The notes beneath the pieces are model-generated. The model saw only the letters and a program-made list of their open reading frames with translations, ran no database searches and had not been told where the DNA came from. The translations under genes and the position numbers were made by a program. A stretch of DNA of 64,000 nt from Hybos culiciformis (lineage: Eukaryota; Arthropoda; Insecta; Diptera; Hybotidae), in assembly GCA_964007475.1 (NCBI GenBank), contig OZ023273.1, forward strand, positions 23,919,557-23,983,556, read 5' to 3'. Below, piece by piece: positions 1-55,050 of this stretch. Position 1 is the first letter of the stretch; each line of letters opens with the position of its first letter.

Positions 1-3000
1 TTATTTAAATATTTTTATATGGAAAACAAATGGAAAATTAACACAATTGATCGACAATGTCGACTCTGCTAATATGATAGTAATGAATTTAAAGTTTATA
101 TAAAGTGCTCATAAATATCATCAGTTCTTGATTGTATAAACTATTATTCTTATACTATCATTGTAAAACTATTATTCTTATAATAAAATCTGCAATGACA
201 ATTTTTGTGTTTCATCTTTGATTAAGAATATATTAATTTACATATAGATTGTTCCACTTAGTGAAAAAAATGCTTTGAATGTTAACCATGCTAACTTTGT
301 GCTTAATCATTGGTTGGTTATGTGGTGTATATGAATCTAATTCCATTCCGTTATTCAATGAATTGTTTAAATCTAAATTAAAAATTTTCTGGACTAAAAC
401 AGCTATATTTATATGGTAATCGAAGTAAGCAGATGCTCAGGGCGCAAGTTGGATTTTACAAAAAATTTGAAAAAATTATACTAAGTATTTAGGAAAATTT
501 TTTACTAAAAATTTAGAAAAAGTTGGATTCATAAACAATCAGGCTAAAAATTTCCGAAATTATTACCCAGCCGATCTTAAACCAAAATTTAAGATGCAGA
601 TGATGTTAAAATAAAAATTTGCTAGAATTATCTGAAGTAATAAATATTGTAAATACTCTCAGTTTTTTTCAAGTTAAACATATTTATAAGATCGATATTT
701 CAGTGAAGTAAAAATAGCAAACCAAACCTGTCTGTAACAATGCGTTCTGCAGAACGTTCGTTGGCAAAACTGAAAATTATTATTATTATTATCTTCGAAA
801 CATTTATTATTTTCTTAATGACAAGTGTTATATATTTGTGAAATTGTGAATAATACTCTTTTTGATGTCTGAACTGAACACAAACTCAGAAGAAGAGTGC
901 AAATTAAAACCAAAGTTTATTCATCATATGATATGAAATATAAATAAGCATAAGCATAATACTAAATAAGTTATAAATAATTTCCAGTTAACATTTATTT
1001 TATTTTCGTGTTAAAATATAATTTAAAAAATTGATGAAATAAAGAATAATGAGAATATTGCTTCCTAATGACTCATTTGGTCACCGTATACATATTATAC
1101 TCAGCATAACATATCCCAAATGATAAGATGTATTTTATTCCCAAGAAAATTGAATACGTCACTACTGACACATTTAAACTACAAAAAAAAAAAAAAAAAT
1201 GAGACATTAAAAATTGAAGCCAAACTAGCACACATATAAAACGTGAAAATAAATTTTGCCTCTTAATATTTTTGCAATATATATTTCCATAAATAAAGCC
1301 TTCATAATTTTATTAACAAAAAAAATAATAATAAAAATAAAAAAAGCTTTCAATTATAAGAAATTTATTTTATAACTTGTAATTTTATAATTTTTCAGTT
1401 GATTTCTATAAAATGTATCTATGTGCTTTTACTGAAATTTTTTATGCAAATAAATTAAAATAAAAATAAGTATGTAATTAAAACCTTTCCTTTAATTAAA
1501 ATTACAAATAATATTTTTATTTTTGTCTAAAACTGGAAATTATTCCAACAGTCTTCTTTAAAAAAAAAATCTTAGATTGCTATATATTGACTTTATAGTA
1601 TCTAAGATTTTATATTGATAGAAGAATAAAATTATAGTTTATGAACACTTATTACACAATTTACAGACTATTGTAATGTAGGCAGGCCAAGCTAATTAAT
1701 CACGAAAGTTTTCATTTAGCAACCGAATAAACTATTTGCTTAATTACTACGAAGGTTTATGTGGATAATTATATAATGATGAGTGAGTAGTAGGAAAACA
1801 ATTTAAATTTCGTCGGCTGATTAAAAATTTATAGTGTGAGAGGAGTGTAACTGTAGGTGCTAAAACGATTTTTAATAAAAACTCAAATTATTTAGAAAAT
1901 TTTAATAATTACAATCGTTATTTTTTATTTTTTAAGATTTTCTAAAAGTTATTTTATTATTAAAGATTTTGTCTGTTCACTTATATTTATAGGATTAGTA
2001 GAGGGAATAAAAGAAACGACGGTTTGATTAGGGCCAAATAATTTTTATGATTCATATTGGAAAAAAAAATTCTATTACACAATATCAGTATTAATTTAAG
2101 AGTTAAAAGAGCATACAGCTTATAAATATTAAAAATTAACGAAAAATTCGAATCCCTTATAAAATAATATATATGTATATATGTTAGGTAAATAGTAAAA
2201 AACAGTGTGACTTTCAAATTTCCTCTTTATTTTCTGTTTAAATTATTAAAATATGTACATTTTTATCTTATTTTCTTTCTGAATGAATTTTTAAGATAAA
2301 TTGTCATTTTTATCAAAAAAATAAAAAATTGTATGTAATCTTACAATATTTTCATTTCTACAATAGAATTATAATATTCAAAAAATCAATTTAAAAAAAA
2401 AAAAAATAAATATATTATATATTTATTTTTTTTTCAATTTAAAATAAAATCAATTATTTTTTTTTTTTGTAATTTATTCTTTCGTTTTTAATATCGATAA
2501 AAACTACTTCTGCTGAACGTAATTCTCACATATACCTAAACTTTTAAGCTTTTTCATATACTCTCCACTCATTTGTGATTGTGTTTTTTTTTCTTTTCCA
2601 TATATTATACTCGCAAAGCAAAGCAAAAAAAAGATATTTTTACTTTTTTTTTTTTTTGCATTGAATTAAAATTTTCGGAATTAATTTTTTTTCCCCTACC
2701 CTAAATTGTTGAAAAATAAAACAATACAATTTTGCCTGACATCTAAATAATAAAATTCAAAAAGCCTCTATTTAAAAAAAAATTTCATTCAATAATAATT
2801 TTTTTATTTATTTTTATTTTTATTATTATTTTCTTTATTCAAATAGCTACATAAAAATTATTCATATCTGAGGTACCAACATAATATTGAAAAAAAAAAA
2901 AAAAAATATTAATTTATTAAACTTTTTTTCGGAAATTTAAAAAAAACTAAAAAGCTACTTACGGCTTTCTAAAAAAAAAAAAAAGCTCACATTATAACTC

Positions 3001-6000
3001 TGTGTGCAAATTATTATAAAAACAACAGAAAGTTTTCAATTTTTTTGTATTTTGTATATTTTTTTCCTCCAAATATACAATTTTCTTGTGAGACAAAAAG
3101 TTTAGTCCGTGTGTCGTGTCTTGGCAGCGGGACTGACAAGTAGTCAAATATTTTATTATCCGTTACAGAATTAAAAAATAAAAAAAAAATTAAATTCAGA
3201 TTTAAAATAAAATAGAAGTAAAATTAAAAAAAAAAATTTCACAAAGAAAAAAAATTTTAATATTTTTTTTCCTATATTAAAAAAAAAAAAAAAAGGATTT
3301 CTTTTTTTTTTGCTAAATTTTAATTAATTAAAAAAAAATAAGAAAAATCCTTCTTCAAAGAATATTTAAAAAAAAATAAAATAAAAATTCAAAATTTCAA
3401 GAAATAAAATCTTTTTTGCCTTTTTATTGTCGTTTCTAAAAGGCTAAAAAAGTCAAAAAAAAAAAAAAGAAAATTAAATTTTGGTTTCTTTTTTTTATTT
3501 TTATTATTAATTAATTTTTAACCACTTTGATCGAAATTTCAGTGATATAATAGTATAGTTAAAAAGAAAAAATTAAATTAAAAGGAAAAAAAATTTATTA
3601 AGTTAAAAAAGAAATTTTCAATTTTTTTTTTTAATATAATTTAGGAAAAAAGGTAGAGAAATTATTTCATAACGAAAAAAAAAAAAAAAAAAAAAAAATT
3701 GGGTTAACAAAAAAAAAAACATTTTATGGAAAAATCAATAAAAAGAAAAAAAAAAAAGAAAATTTTTTTTTGTTAGATTTTTTCATATTAAACATTTTTT
3801 TTTTTTGGATTTTAAAAATCAAAATATTGCAATAAAAAATTAATAAAATAAGAAAAATTAATAAAATAAGAAAAATTAAAAAAAAATTAACAAATAATTG
3901 ATTTTATTTTTAAAATTAAAAAATAGTATAAAAAAACAAAACAAACAAAAAACTAAAATTCGACAAACTTTTACAAAATTAAATTTTAAAACATAAAAAC
4001 CCCGAAACATATTATTAAAAATTATTACATAAAATTTTTTTTTGCTAAATTTTATGCAAAAAAAAAGAAAATGAAAAAAAAAAAAAGTTCCTAAATGAAA
4101 ATTTATTGTGCGCCGATTCTAAAATTAAAAAAAAAAACCATTTTTAATATACAGGATTTTTTTTTTTTTTTTAAGTTTTCCTCCTAAAGAAAGAAAAATT
4201 AAAGCCAAAAGAAATTAGAAAATCAAAAAATATTCAGAATTTGTTTGCCTTAAATAAAAACTCATTTTGATGATAATTATTCTTGTTTACCGGAACGTCA
4301 AAATTCAGTTTCAAAATCGAACTGATGCAACTCCGAAAGATCTTTCTATATATACAGTAACTTCAACGGTATCGATTTTAGAATTCATAAAAACAAACAA
4401 AAGTCGCAGAAAGTCAAACTTTAAAAATCTTAAATTTTATTATTTCAGTTTTTTTGAGTAATTTCCATATTAATTCAGTAAACATATTATTAATTCTTCC
4501 AATTTTTTCCAATATTGTGATAAAAAGTTCGAGTCACTTTCTTTCGCTCAACTCCATTATATTCTGTATATAGAACAGAACTTCAAATAAAAATCTTTTT
4601 GGTTTTCCAGTATATAAATTTCTTGATTGCGAAAAATCATGAAAATTAAATATACCCAATAAAATTCTAAGTTTCACAAATATTAAAATTGATTGGATGA
4701 CTTACCTACAATTAAATTCAAGTAATGTTAGAAAATTAATAATAACTAACATTAAATAAAATATAACTTCTAATTATTTTCTTACTCATTAGCAGGTAGA
4801 AAATAATAATTATCAAACAACAAATATTTAGAATTTTATGACTTGAACAAAAAAAAAAAAAAACACTAACTAACTTAGTATATTAAAATTTTATTCGAAA
4901 TTTTTTAAAAACTCTTCTAATTAATGCCGCTAGCCGTAAATCAAATGATAATTTATATTTTTAGCTCATTCTTAATTAAGTACTTTTATTTTTTTTTACG
5001 TTCTTAACCAGAATTTTTAATACTTATACTGTTATACAATAATCGATAATTTATTAAAATTTGCAAATTCTAAGCTTGAAGTTTTTTTTTCTTTAAATAA
5101 TTTTAGAACTTGAACAAAATCAGAAAATAAAAAAAAAATTTAAATTATGAGTTTGATTTGAAGAATTTAAATAAAAATAAAATGCGATTTCAATGTTATA
5201 CAATCATTTGGCAAAAATTGATTATTCAATATTTCTGGAAGTCAGAATAAATATAGGTTGAATTGTAATCTATTTGATTGTAAAATAAAATCATCAAATT
5301 TTAGATTTTCACTAATTTATGGGCTCTCATTCATAGTATGTTAATCGTAGATTTGGCAATTGAATTTTCAGAAATATTTTCGAAAAACCAAAATTTTTCA
5401 TTTAGTTTTTGAAACAGTCTTTGAATATTATTGTTTATAAAAATATTCGTTTTTTTTTTATTTCATCAAAACTAAAATAGATGAAAATATAAAAATTTGC
5501 ACGCCTATATATTTTCTTATTATTTATACAAAAATAATAATAATAATAATGTTTATATATTATTTATTATTATTAAATCTAAAGTTAAAAAAAACTTATA
5601 TATATATTTTAAATTTATTTAAATTGATGTTCCTCTTTTAAAATAATTATGAACAATTTTTTTTTTCAAATCATTATAATTTTACTCTTTTCGATTTAAA
5701 AAAATGAAAAATAAAAAAAAATAAATAAATATAGATAATAATATCTTTTTTATTTGATTGCGTAACATCCCTTATAAAAATTAATAATTTCATGTTGCCC
5801 CCAAATAATTTTCATTTAAAATCGAAAGAGATATATAGAGAGAAAAGTTTTTTTTTTTTAGCTTTAGTAGTGTTTTTCTCTTAGAGGACTTTTTTTTTTG
5901 CCTTGCTTTTATTAAAAAAAAAAACGGAGTTTCGAAAATTAATAATTTTCTTTCTGCCAATATTAAAATTTTATATTCTCCTATAAAGTTCATTATAATT

Positions 6001-6961
6001 TATGAGAGTATTATTATTCTCCAACTCAGCTGTTTTTTTTTTTCTTTATTTTTGAAAATTTGCTCTTCGAAACAATTTCCTTTTTGGAAAAATTTTCAGC
6101 TGTTATAAAAAAAAAAAAACCCAAAATTTTTTAAATTATAGAGAGAACATTTAAAAAAGAAAAGATATTTTTAATTTAATTTTTTTTTTATTATTTAATA
6201 ATTCTTTTTAAAAATTTTGTATATTATTTTAGAACAATATTTTGTATATTTTGTTTTAGCCAAATAAACAATATAATGAATAATTATGATTATTAATAAA
6301 TTGTTGCCGCGTCCAAAAACAAAATATTACCTTGCGATTTTATATGAAAGTAAAAGAAAATAGAAGAGGATAAAATTGCATAACATTCAATAACGTCATA
6401 CAATAAAAAAAAAAAAATTTTTTTCAAGCGCATAAATTTATACATTATTCATACGTACATACATACATGTTGTATTACTTAATATAAACCGTATATTTTT
6501 CGCCTAATTAGTTTCACAAAATACATGAAATTTAGTTCAAATTATTTAAATTAGTGATTATTTGATTAATTCCAAGTTTCGGAAAATTAATATCATCATT
6601 AATTTCGTCATTGCTTTATAATCGACTTTGTCTAAGTTCTGAAAATTATTTCAATGCCAAAGAAATTGCCATAAATTTTATTTATTATTTAAGTATGTAT
6701 ATACATATATATTATTTCAATTTTTTTTTTTTTTCATTTAATTTAATTTAAGTTTCTATTTCTTCACTGATTTAGTTATAGTTGTTTAAAATAACTTTTT
6801 TTTTATTCGACAAGAGAAGTAGTTCGTTCAAAAATTGAAATTATAACGATAAAAATTTATTTTTGATTTTTGTTGTTACTAAGGATTATTATTATTTATA
6901 TTATTATTATTATATTATTTTGTTAATTTCGAACAAGGAGTATTATTTTTTTTGTAAAACA
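1..6961. other. 5' flank and probable 5' UTR of Atpalpha, no coding exon seen
   Basis: About 7 kb of AT-rich sequence dense in A and T runs, especially 2380-4200. The short open frames look like chance products of AT-rich DNA. The only compositionally distinct stretch is a GC-richer island around 3100-3165. The final bases before the ATG (AAAACA) fit an insect translation-start context. A transcription start must lie somewhere in this region or upstream, but no box can be trusted at this base composition. Confidence 0.5.
3095..3165 (+). promoter_or_regulatory. GC-richer island, candidate TSS or 5' UTR segment of Atpalpha
   Basis: A short stretch with clearly higher G+C (containing GTGTGTCGTGTCTTGGCAGC) inside several kilobases of A/T homopolymers. 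It lies 3.8 kb upstream of the candidate start codon on the coding strand. Conserved or transcribed DNA often stands out this way in AT-rich insect genomes. There is no direct evidence that it is a promoter; an unrelated repeat remnant is equally possible. Confidence 0.2.
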
Positions 6962-48915
<41,954 letters not shown>

Positions 48916-49912
48916 ATTTGTTTTAATAATTTATAATAATAATATTAAATTAAATTATATTTAAAAAACAAAAAAAAAAAAAACAAATTTTCAGAGAAAG
49001 TAAAAGAAGATTTAAATATTATTATTTAAATAAGAAAATTTTTGAATTAAAAACAAATGGAAAAAAAGAATAAAATTTAATTTAATAAAAAAAAAATTTA
49101 AATAAGATTTAAAGTAAAAAAAAAAAAAATACAAAAAATAGAAACAAGTGTGAAAATGCAAGCTTAAAGAGTGCAAAATAATTTTTTTTTAATTAAATTA
49201 AGATATAAAATTTCATTTTTCTAAAAAAAAAAAAAAAAAAAAACAAAAAACAGAAACAATCTGCAAAAAAAAAATAATATGTAAAAAAAAAAAATAAATC
49301 AAGTCAGTAAAAATAAATTTACACTAGAAAAGAAAATAAATTTTTTTATTGTAACAGTTCTATAAAAAAAACAAAAAAAAAATTTATTAAACATTTCCTC
49401 AAAAAAAAAAAAAATAAATAAACATTTCTCTTTATTTTTTTCTCTCATAATTTTATTAATTATGTTTTTTTTAGTTGAGCGTAGAATTTTTGTAAAAAAA
49501 AAAAATGAAAAAATTATAAGTAAATAAATATATATTTTATTTTGTTTAAAAATTTAAAAAAAAAAATAATAATAATAATAATAATGAAATACTTTTTAAT
49601 TATAAATATAGTTGTAAATTTAAATAATAATAAAAGAAAAAAAAAAATAAATTCTGCTTGTTGTAGATTATAAATGAAATAATAAAAAAAAATTATGTAA
49701 TTGAAATTAAAATTTTTTATTACAATTTGTGTGCAGTGTTTACTTTCACAAATTTATATAAATTATTAAAAAAAAATCTATATAAAAAAAAAAACAAAAC
49801 AAACCATAAAGATACATACTAAATTAATGTTAATTTAATTTTGTTGAAGAAAACAAGAATATTGTTCTCCAATGTCAAAGGACACAAATTTTCTAATTAA
49901 AAATTCAGAATA

Positions 49913-49952
<40 letters not shown>

Positions 49953-52900
49953 TGTAGTATTATTCAATGTGAATAAATTTTGTCATTGCCATATTAAATA
50001 TTATTTTTTTTTTTTTTTGATAATTCTGACTACACATTGCCGTAATATTGATAACACGAGACATCAAAAAGATTAAAAAAAAATATATTATATATCACCA
50101 TCACAATAAAAACAAAATAATATATAATTTTATATTTATTTTGAAAATATTCATGTTTTTTTGTTTGTCATATTGAAAACAAAAAAAAAAATCTCTAAAG
50201 TGTTCATAAATTAATTAATTTTTTTTGTAATATTATTACTTCAATTTTTTGTTGCTAACGAAAGTAAATACTGCGATAAGTTATAAAAATTAATTGTATC
50301 AAGTATTTTTTTTTATCATTTTACTTTTTGTACGATAATACGATAATTTTTTATTAAATTTCATTACAAACAAACAGAAAAAAGCAAAACAACAAAAAAG
50401 ATTGTTTTTCTTCAAATATTAGAAAAAATTAATTTTTTTCATTTTTTGGTACATATTTTTTTTTTATTTTTAAAAATATAAAACACAAAAAGTAAAATGT
50501 TAAAAAAAACTCATTCATTCGTTTTTTTTTTTTTTTTTAATTAAGTAATTTAAATTATGTTATTATTACATAAAAAAAATAAGTTTTTTGTTTCTTTCGC
50601 CCTTCGCAGTATATGTATTGTAGAATTAAAAAAAAAAATAAAATAAAAAAATAATAATTGAAAAAAAAATAAATAAAGATTAAGAAAACTTTAAAAAAAA
50701 AAAAAAAAAAAAAACAGAAAAGAAAAATCGTTTTTTTTTTTAATTTAGATTATTATCCTTGTAAGATAACACAAACATAAAAAAAAAAAGTTTATTTTCT
50801 AAACTTGAAGCAATTTTTTTGTAAATTAAAAAAAAAAAAAAAAAGACATTACTTACGCTTCTAAACTTTATTTTTGCATTAATATTACGCTAACATCTTC
50901 TGCTTTGGAAAACGAAACAAGAAAACAAAAATATTCTTAACAGTCAGTTTTTCCTTGAATATAAATATAAATTAATTAATAAATTAATTGAAATTATTTC
51001 AGTTTTATTTTTTCTCTCTGTTAATTCACAATTCCGCAAGAGTCCCTCTTTTAAATCCGTAGAAAAAGAATAAGAAATTTTCTTTTTTTTTTTTAAAACC
51101 AAAAATCCATTTTGTTTTAAAATTAATCAAAGACCGCCATTTGAGTATTTATATAATTTTGAAAATTAGGTTCGTAAATCGTAAATCATAAATCGATCAT
51201 TGAAATTAGTTTGTATATTGATTATTGAAAGCTATAAATCAAGTTCTTTTAGATTTTTTGATATCATAATTTTTTCAATTTTATTTGTGAAAATTGAGAC
51301 AAAGTTGTTAAAATGTGCATCGACTCTCAGCAAGGACTTGTTTTTCTCTGTTTGTTAATAAGCCTACAAGTAATATATTTCATTAGAGTTAGTTTCTTGC
51401 AGATTTTCTCCTATAAAGGTATAATTTTAAAATAATATAAATTTAACATAGAAAGATGATACCCACATAAATATGTACCTAGAAATTTTGTTATTATTTT
51501 TCATCAATTTAACTTTCTTTAATTAATTTTTTTTTACTTGTAGGATATTCAAAAAGTTGTATTTTTCTTTAGTATGAACTTTGTTCATAAACATATAATA
51601 TTTATTAAGTTAATTAACGAACTTATACAACTGTCATTGAAGTAAAAATCAAATATTGTTATTGGTGTGAATATTATTACATTTATTTTACATAAGTTAT
51701 TCTTGAAAAAAAAAAAAATAAATAAAAAAAAATAAATAATAAAAATAAAATTCGATAAAATTATATTTAAATTAAATGAATAGTTAAAACAGTATAGAAT
51801 GTTGTAAGTATTTTTGTTATTTGATTATATAAAAAAAAATAAATAAAAAGTAATAATTATAAAAATTTTATTATGTTTGAAAAGAAATCACAATTTGTAT
51901 TACGGTAGTAAAATATATTAAATTCAAAAATTATATCTTTGTTGAATTTTTAACACAAAAAAAAAGAAGCGATTGTATGTAATTTTATTTGCTTAAAATA
52001 GATGAGGGATACAAAAAAAAAAAAAAATTTTTTTTTCTCTCATATGTTTGTCAGTAATGTTACAGCTCTTTTTAAATTAAAAAAATTAATTTATTAATTA
52101 GATTAGAGCATAAAATTCAAAAATTACATAATATTTATAGACAGACATATGCTCAGTTATGCAATAATTGATATACATAAATTCTACAATTTGGATATAA
52201 TTACTTGAAATCTTACGTCTTGAAAAAAAAAAAAAAACTTAACGATCCAAATTTACAGTATTGTTTTACTTTAAATCATTTTATATAGACAGTAAAATTA
52301 TAGAATTTTTTTAAAATGATTGTGTTCAACGATTTTTAGTAATGTATATGAAAATTTCTCAATGAGATATCAAATTCAAGTCTTAAAATATATTATTAGA
52401 CATAAATTTTTTTTTTCGATATTATTCTAAGTGGGCTTTTAAATAAATAATTTCAATATATATACATTAAATAGAAGAATATTTAAGCAAATTTTTTATT
52501 CTTCGAGGATATATTACTCTCTATTAAAAGAGTGGAATGTTCATTAATGTTTCTTCAATGAACATTTGTTGCTGTTAAAAAATATAATTGTGTTGTTAAA
52601 ACATTTATTTTTTTTCTTGTTTATATATTATCACTTTTTTTTTTAACATACAATCGCTCAATTTCCATTAATTCTTGCAATTATGTGAAAAAAAAAAACT
52701 AGTTTGTTTTCTAACAAAATATTAATGAATTATAAAGAAAAAAAAAAATGCAAAAAAACTGGAAAAGAGGTGAATGAAGTTAATATAATGGAAATGAAAC
52801 TATTATAAGAGGCATGTGTAAAGTTATTAATAAAATTCAAAAAAAAAAAAAAAAAAAAACTTATAACAAAAAACTAAAATAAAAACTTTCAATTTTCCAA

Positions 52901-53704
52901 AAATTTTGTGTGTAATCCTCCGAAAAATTAACATACATAACTTTAATTGTCATTATTATTCGATAGACTAATTCTAAAATCTCTTAACACTCAAAATCTT
53001 TGAAAATTAATTAAAATTTGAATAAATTTCAAATTACATAATTTTACTTATAATATTTAGCGTAAATTTGTTTTATTCGCGCCATAAAAACATATTCTTT
53101 CCCATTTTTAAAAGTTCAAAATTATTAAACAACTTAGAGTTTTAATAGACTGGGCCTAATTTTCTCTATTTATGATATTATAAGTATTTACGATGATAAC
53201 GTTAATAAAAAATTTAATTAATTTTCGTTTTTTTTTTTTATTTTGTATACCTAGCCATGCCAGATTAATTTATGTTATTTTACTAATTTAAATTTCCAGA
53301 AGCCAATAATAATTTTAATTTAAAAACATTTTTTTTTATTTTTAATAATTTTGAAAATAATAAAAAATAATCGCAAGAATTAATAATATTTTATTATTTT
53401 TTAGTATAATCTACTTTGAAATAATGCTCTAACATCAGTACTCTTCTATATTTGTTTACAAATTTTTGTATCTCTTTTTTTTTGTTCTCACTTTTCACCA
53501 CTTCTCATTCATATTTAAATTTTTTTTAATTTTTTTAACTTTATTGTTGAAAAAAATAGAAAAAAAATTTAATATAAAACACAAGACACACACGCACGCC
53601 CACTGTGTAAATCGTATTTTTTGTAAACAACAACAAATTTATTTTTGTTATGAATTATAAATTACTAAAATAAATAATAAAAAAAGAAATTTAAAATTTA
53701 TTAT

Positions 53705-53751
<47 letters not shown>

Positions 53752-54246
53752 TAAAAAAAAAAGAAGATAAATTGTAAGTAAGAGAATAAAAAAAATCGTT
53801 TTAAAAATTTATTATTAAAAAAATTAAAAAAAAAAAAAAATGCAGTAAATACTTTAAGTAAAAATAATACTAAAAAATAAAAACATATTTAATAATTAAA
53901 AAATGAAGAAAATAAAAAAAAATTATATAGAGTTTGCAACGCGTCTTAAAAATACTGCCTGACTGTTGTTATAATGATTAAAAAAAAAACAAAAAAAAAC
54001 AAAAAAAATTCAAAAAAAAAATATTAAAAAAAATCTAGAAAATTAATTATATATTATTTATGAGGAATAAAATAAATAAAAAAACAGAGAAAACACAATA
54101 AAACACACTTAACAGTACACAATTTAAAATAAATAAAGTAACAAAAAAAAATATAAAAATAAACAAAAAAAAATGAACAAACACACACTCGTCATTTATG
54201 TAATTTTGAATATATTTATTAAAAATCAATAAAAAAAAACACATAA
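48916..54246 (+). other. Atpalpha 3' UTR and downstream AT-rich spacer
   Basis: Extremely A-rich 3' region with AATAAA hexamers from 49069 onward; base composition makes them uninformative about the true cleavage site. AT microsatellites at 49921-49944 and 53711-53748. No open frame here looks coding, and no M1-M6 exon of a second alpha gene was found. Confidence 0.6.
53711..53748. repeat. (AT)n microsatellite
   Basis: About 38 bp of uninterrupted alternating T and A in the spacer upstream of the assembly gap. Confidence 0.9.
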
Positions 54247-54446
54247 NNNNNNNNNNNNNNNNNNNNNNNNNNNNNNNNNNNNNNNNNNNNNNNNNNNNNN
54301 NNNNNNNNNNNNNNNNNNNNNNNNNNNNNNNNNNNNNNNNNNNNNNNNNNNNNNNNNNNNNNNNNNNNNNNNNNNNNNNNNNNNNNNNNNNNNNNNNNNN
54401 NNNNNNNNNNNNNNNNNNNNNNNNNNNNNNNNNNNNNNNNNNNNNN
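54247..54446. other. assembly gap, exactly 200 N
   Basis: A run of N from 54247 to 54446. A round 200 usually marks a scaffold join of unknown length rather than a measured gap. Sequence of any size may be missing, and adjacency of the Atpalpha gene to the second exon set depends on this join. Confidence 0.95.
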
Positions 54447-54500
54447 ATAACGAGTATGTATATCAAGAGCTTTCGATCCTATACAAAAAAAAACATTTTT

Positions 54501-54770
54501 GGTGAGGATTTGGACAAATGAAATGAATTTATAATTTTAATCTTGCCAATACATGTATTTCGCTTCCCTTTAAAGCTTTTTCGTAAATAATTTTTTTTTA
54601 CATATTAATATAAAATTTATTGAACAATAATTACAAAATAAATTATTGTTGAGAAAAAAATTGATTTATTATAATTATTAAGCCTTGACAAAGCTTCAAA
54701 GGAAAGCGAAATATGTTGGCAAAATTAAAATTATAAATTGATTTGTTTTTTCATTTGTTGTAATCATCAC
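54501..54770. mobile_element. foldback/MITE-like element with long inverted arms
   Basis: The left arm contains ACAAATGAAA, ATTTATAATTTTAATCTTGC and then ATTTCGCTTCCCTTTAAAGC. The right arm, reverse-complemented, contains ACAAATGAAA, ATTTATAATTTTAATTTTGC and ATTTCGCTTTCCTTTGAAGC. The arms are about 80 bp with scattered mismatches, enclosing a loop of roughly 100 bp. It sits 54 bp right of the assembly gap and 105 bp upstream of exon 9', and may have helped break the assembly. Confidence 0.6.
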
Positions 54771-54875
54771 TAATTTACACTGCAATCAAATTTCTAAGAA
54801 CGCTTTTGTTTAGTTAAATCATATATATAAATTTTAGTTTTTACATTACTTTCTATTATTACTTCTGTTTGTTAG

Positions 54876-55050
54876 ATTAATAACAAGTGCCTACGGTTTG
54901 ATTGGATTCATACAAACTTGCGCTGCATTTCAAACATATTTAATTGTTATGGCAGAAAGCGGTTGGCTTCCAAAATATTTATTAAATTTACGAGATCAGT
55001 GGGATGCTCATCAAATTAATGATTTGAAAGATTCTTATGGTCAAGAATGG
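54876..55050 (+). CDS. exon 9', alternative M7 and L7-8
   Basis: 175 nt, one base plus 58 codons, from [19 protein letters not shown] to KDSYGQEW. Acceptor TTCTGTTTGTTAG is strong and the donor is GTATAA. M7 carries polar changes relative to exon 9 (Gln and Thr where the canonical helix has Phe and Val), and the extracellular loop is rewritten between GWLP and INDL, while SYGQEW is unchanged. Confidence 0.93.

Noticed and set aside
2140..2160. TTCGAATCCC resembling a tRNA T-loop
   Set aside because: No acceptor, D or anticodon stems can be drawn around it.
54047..54466. 139-codon minus-strand frame
   Set aside because: Half of it is the N gap, and the rest is Phe/Ile-rich translation of A-rich DNA.
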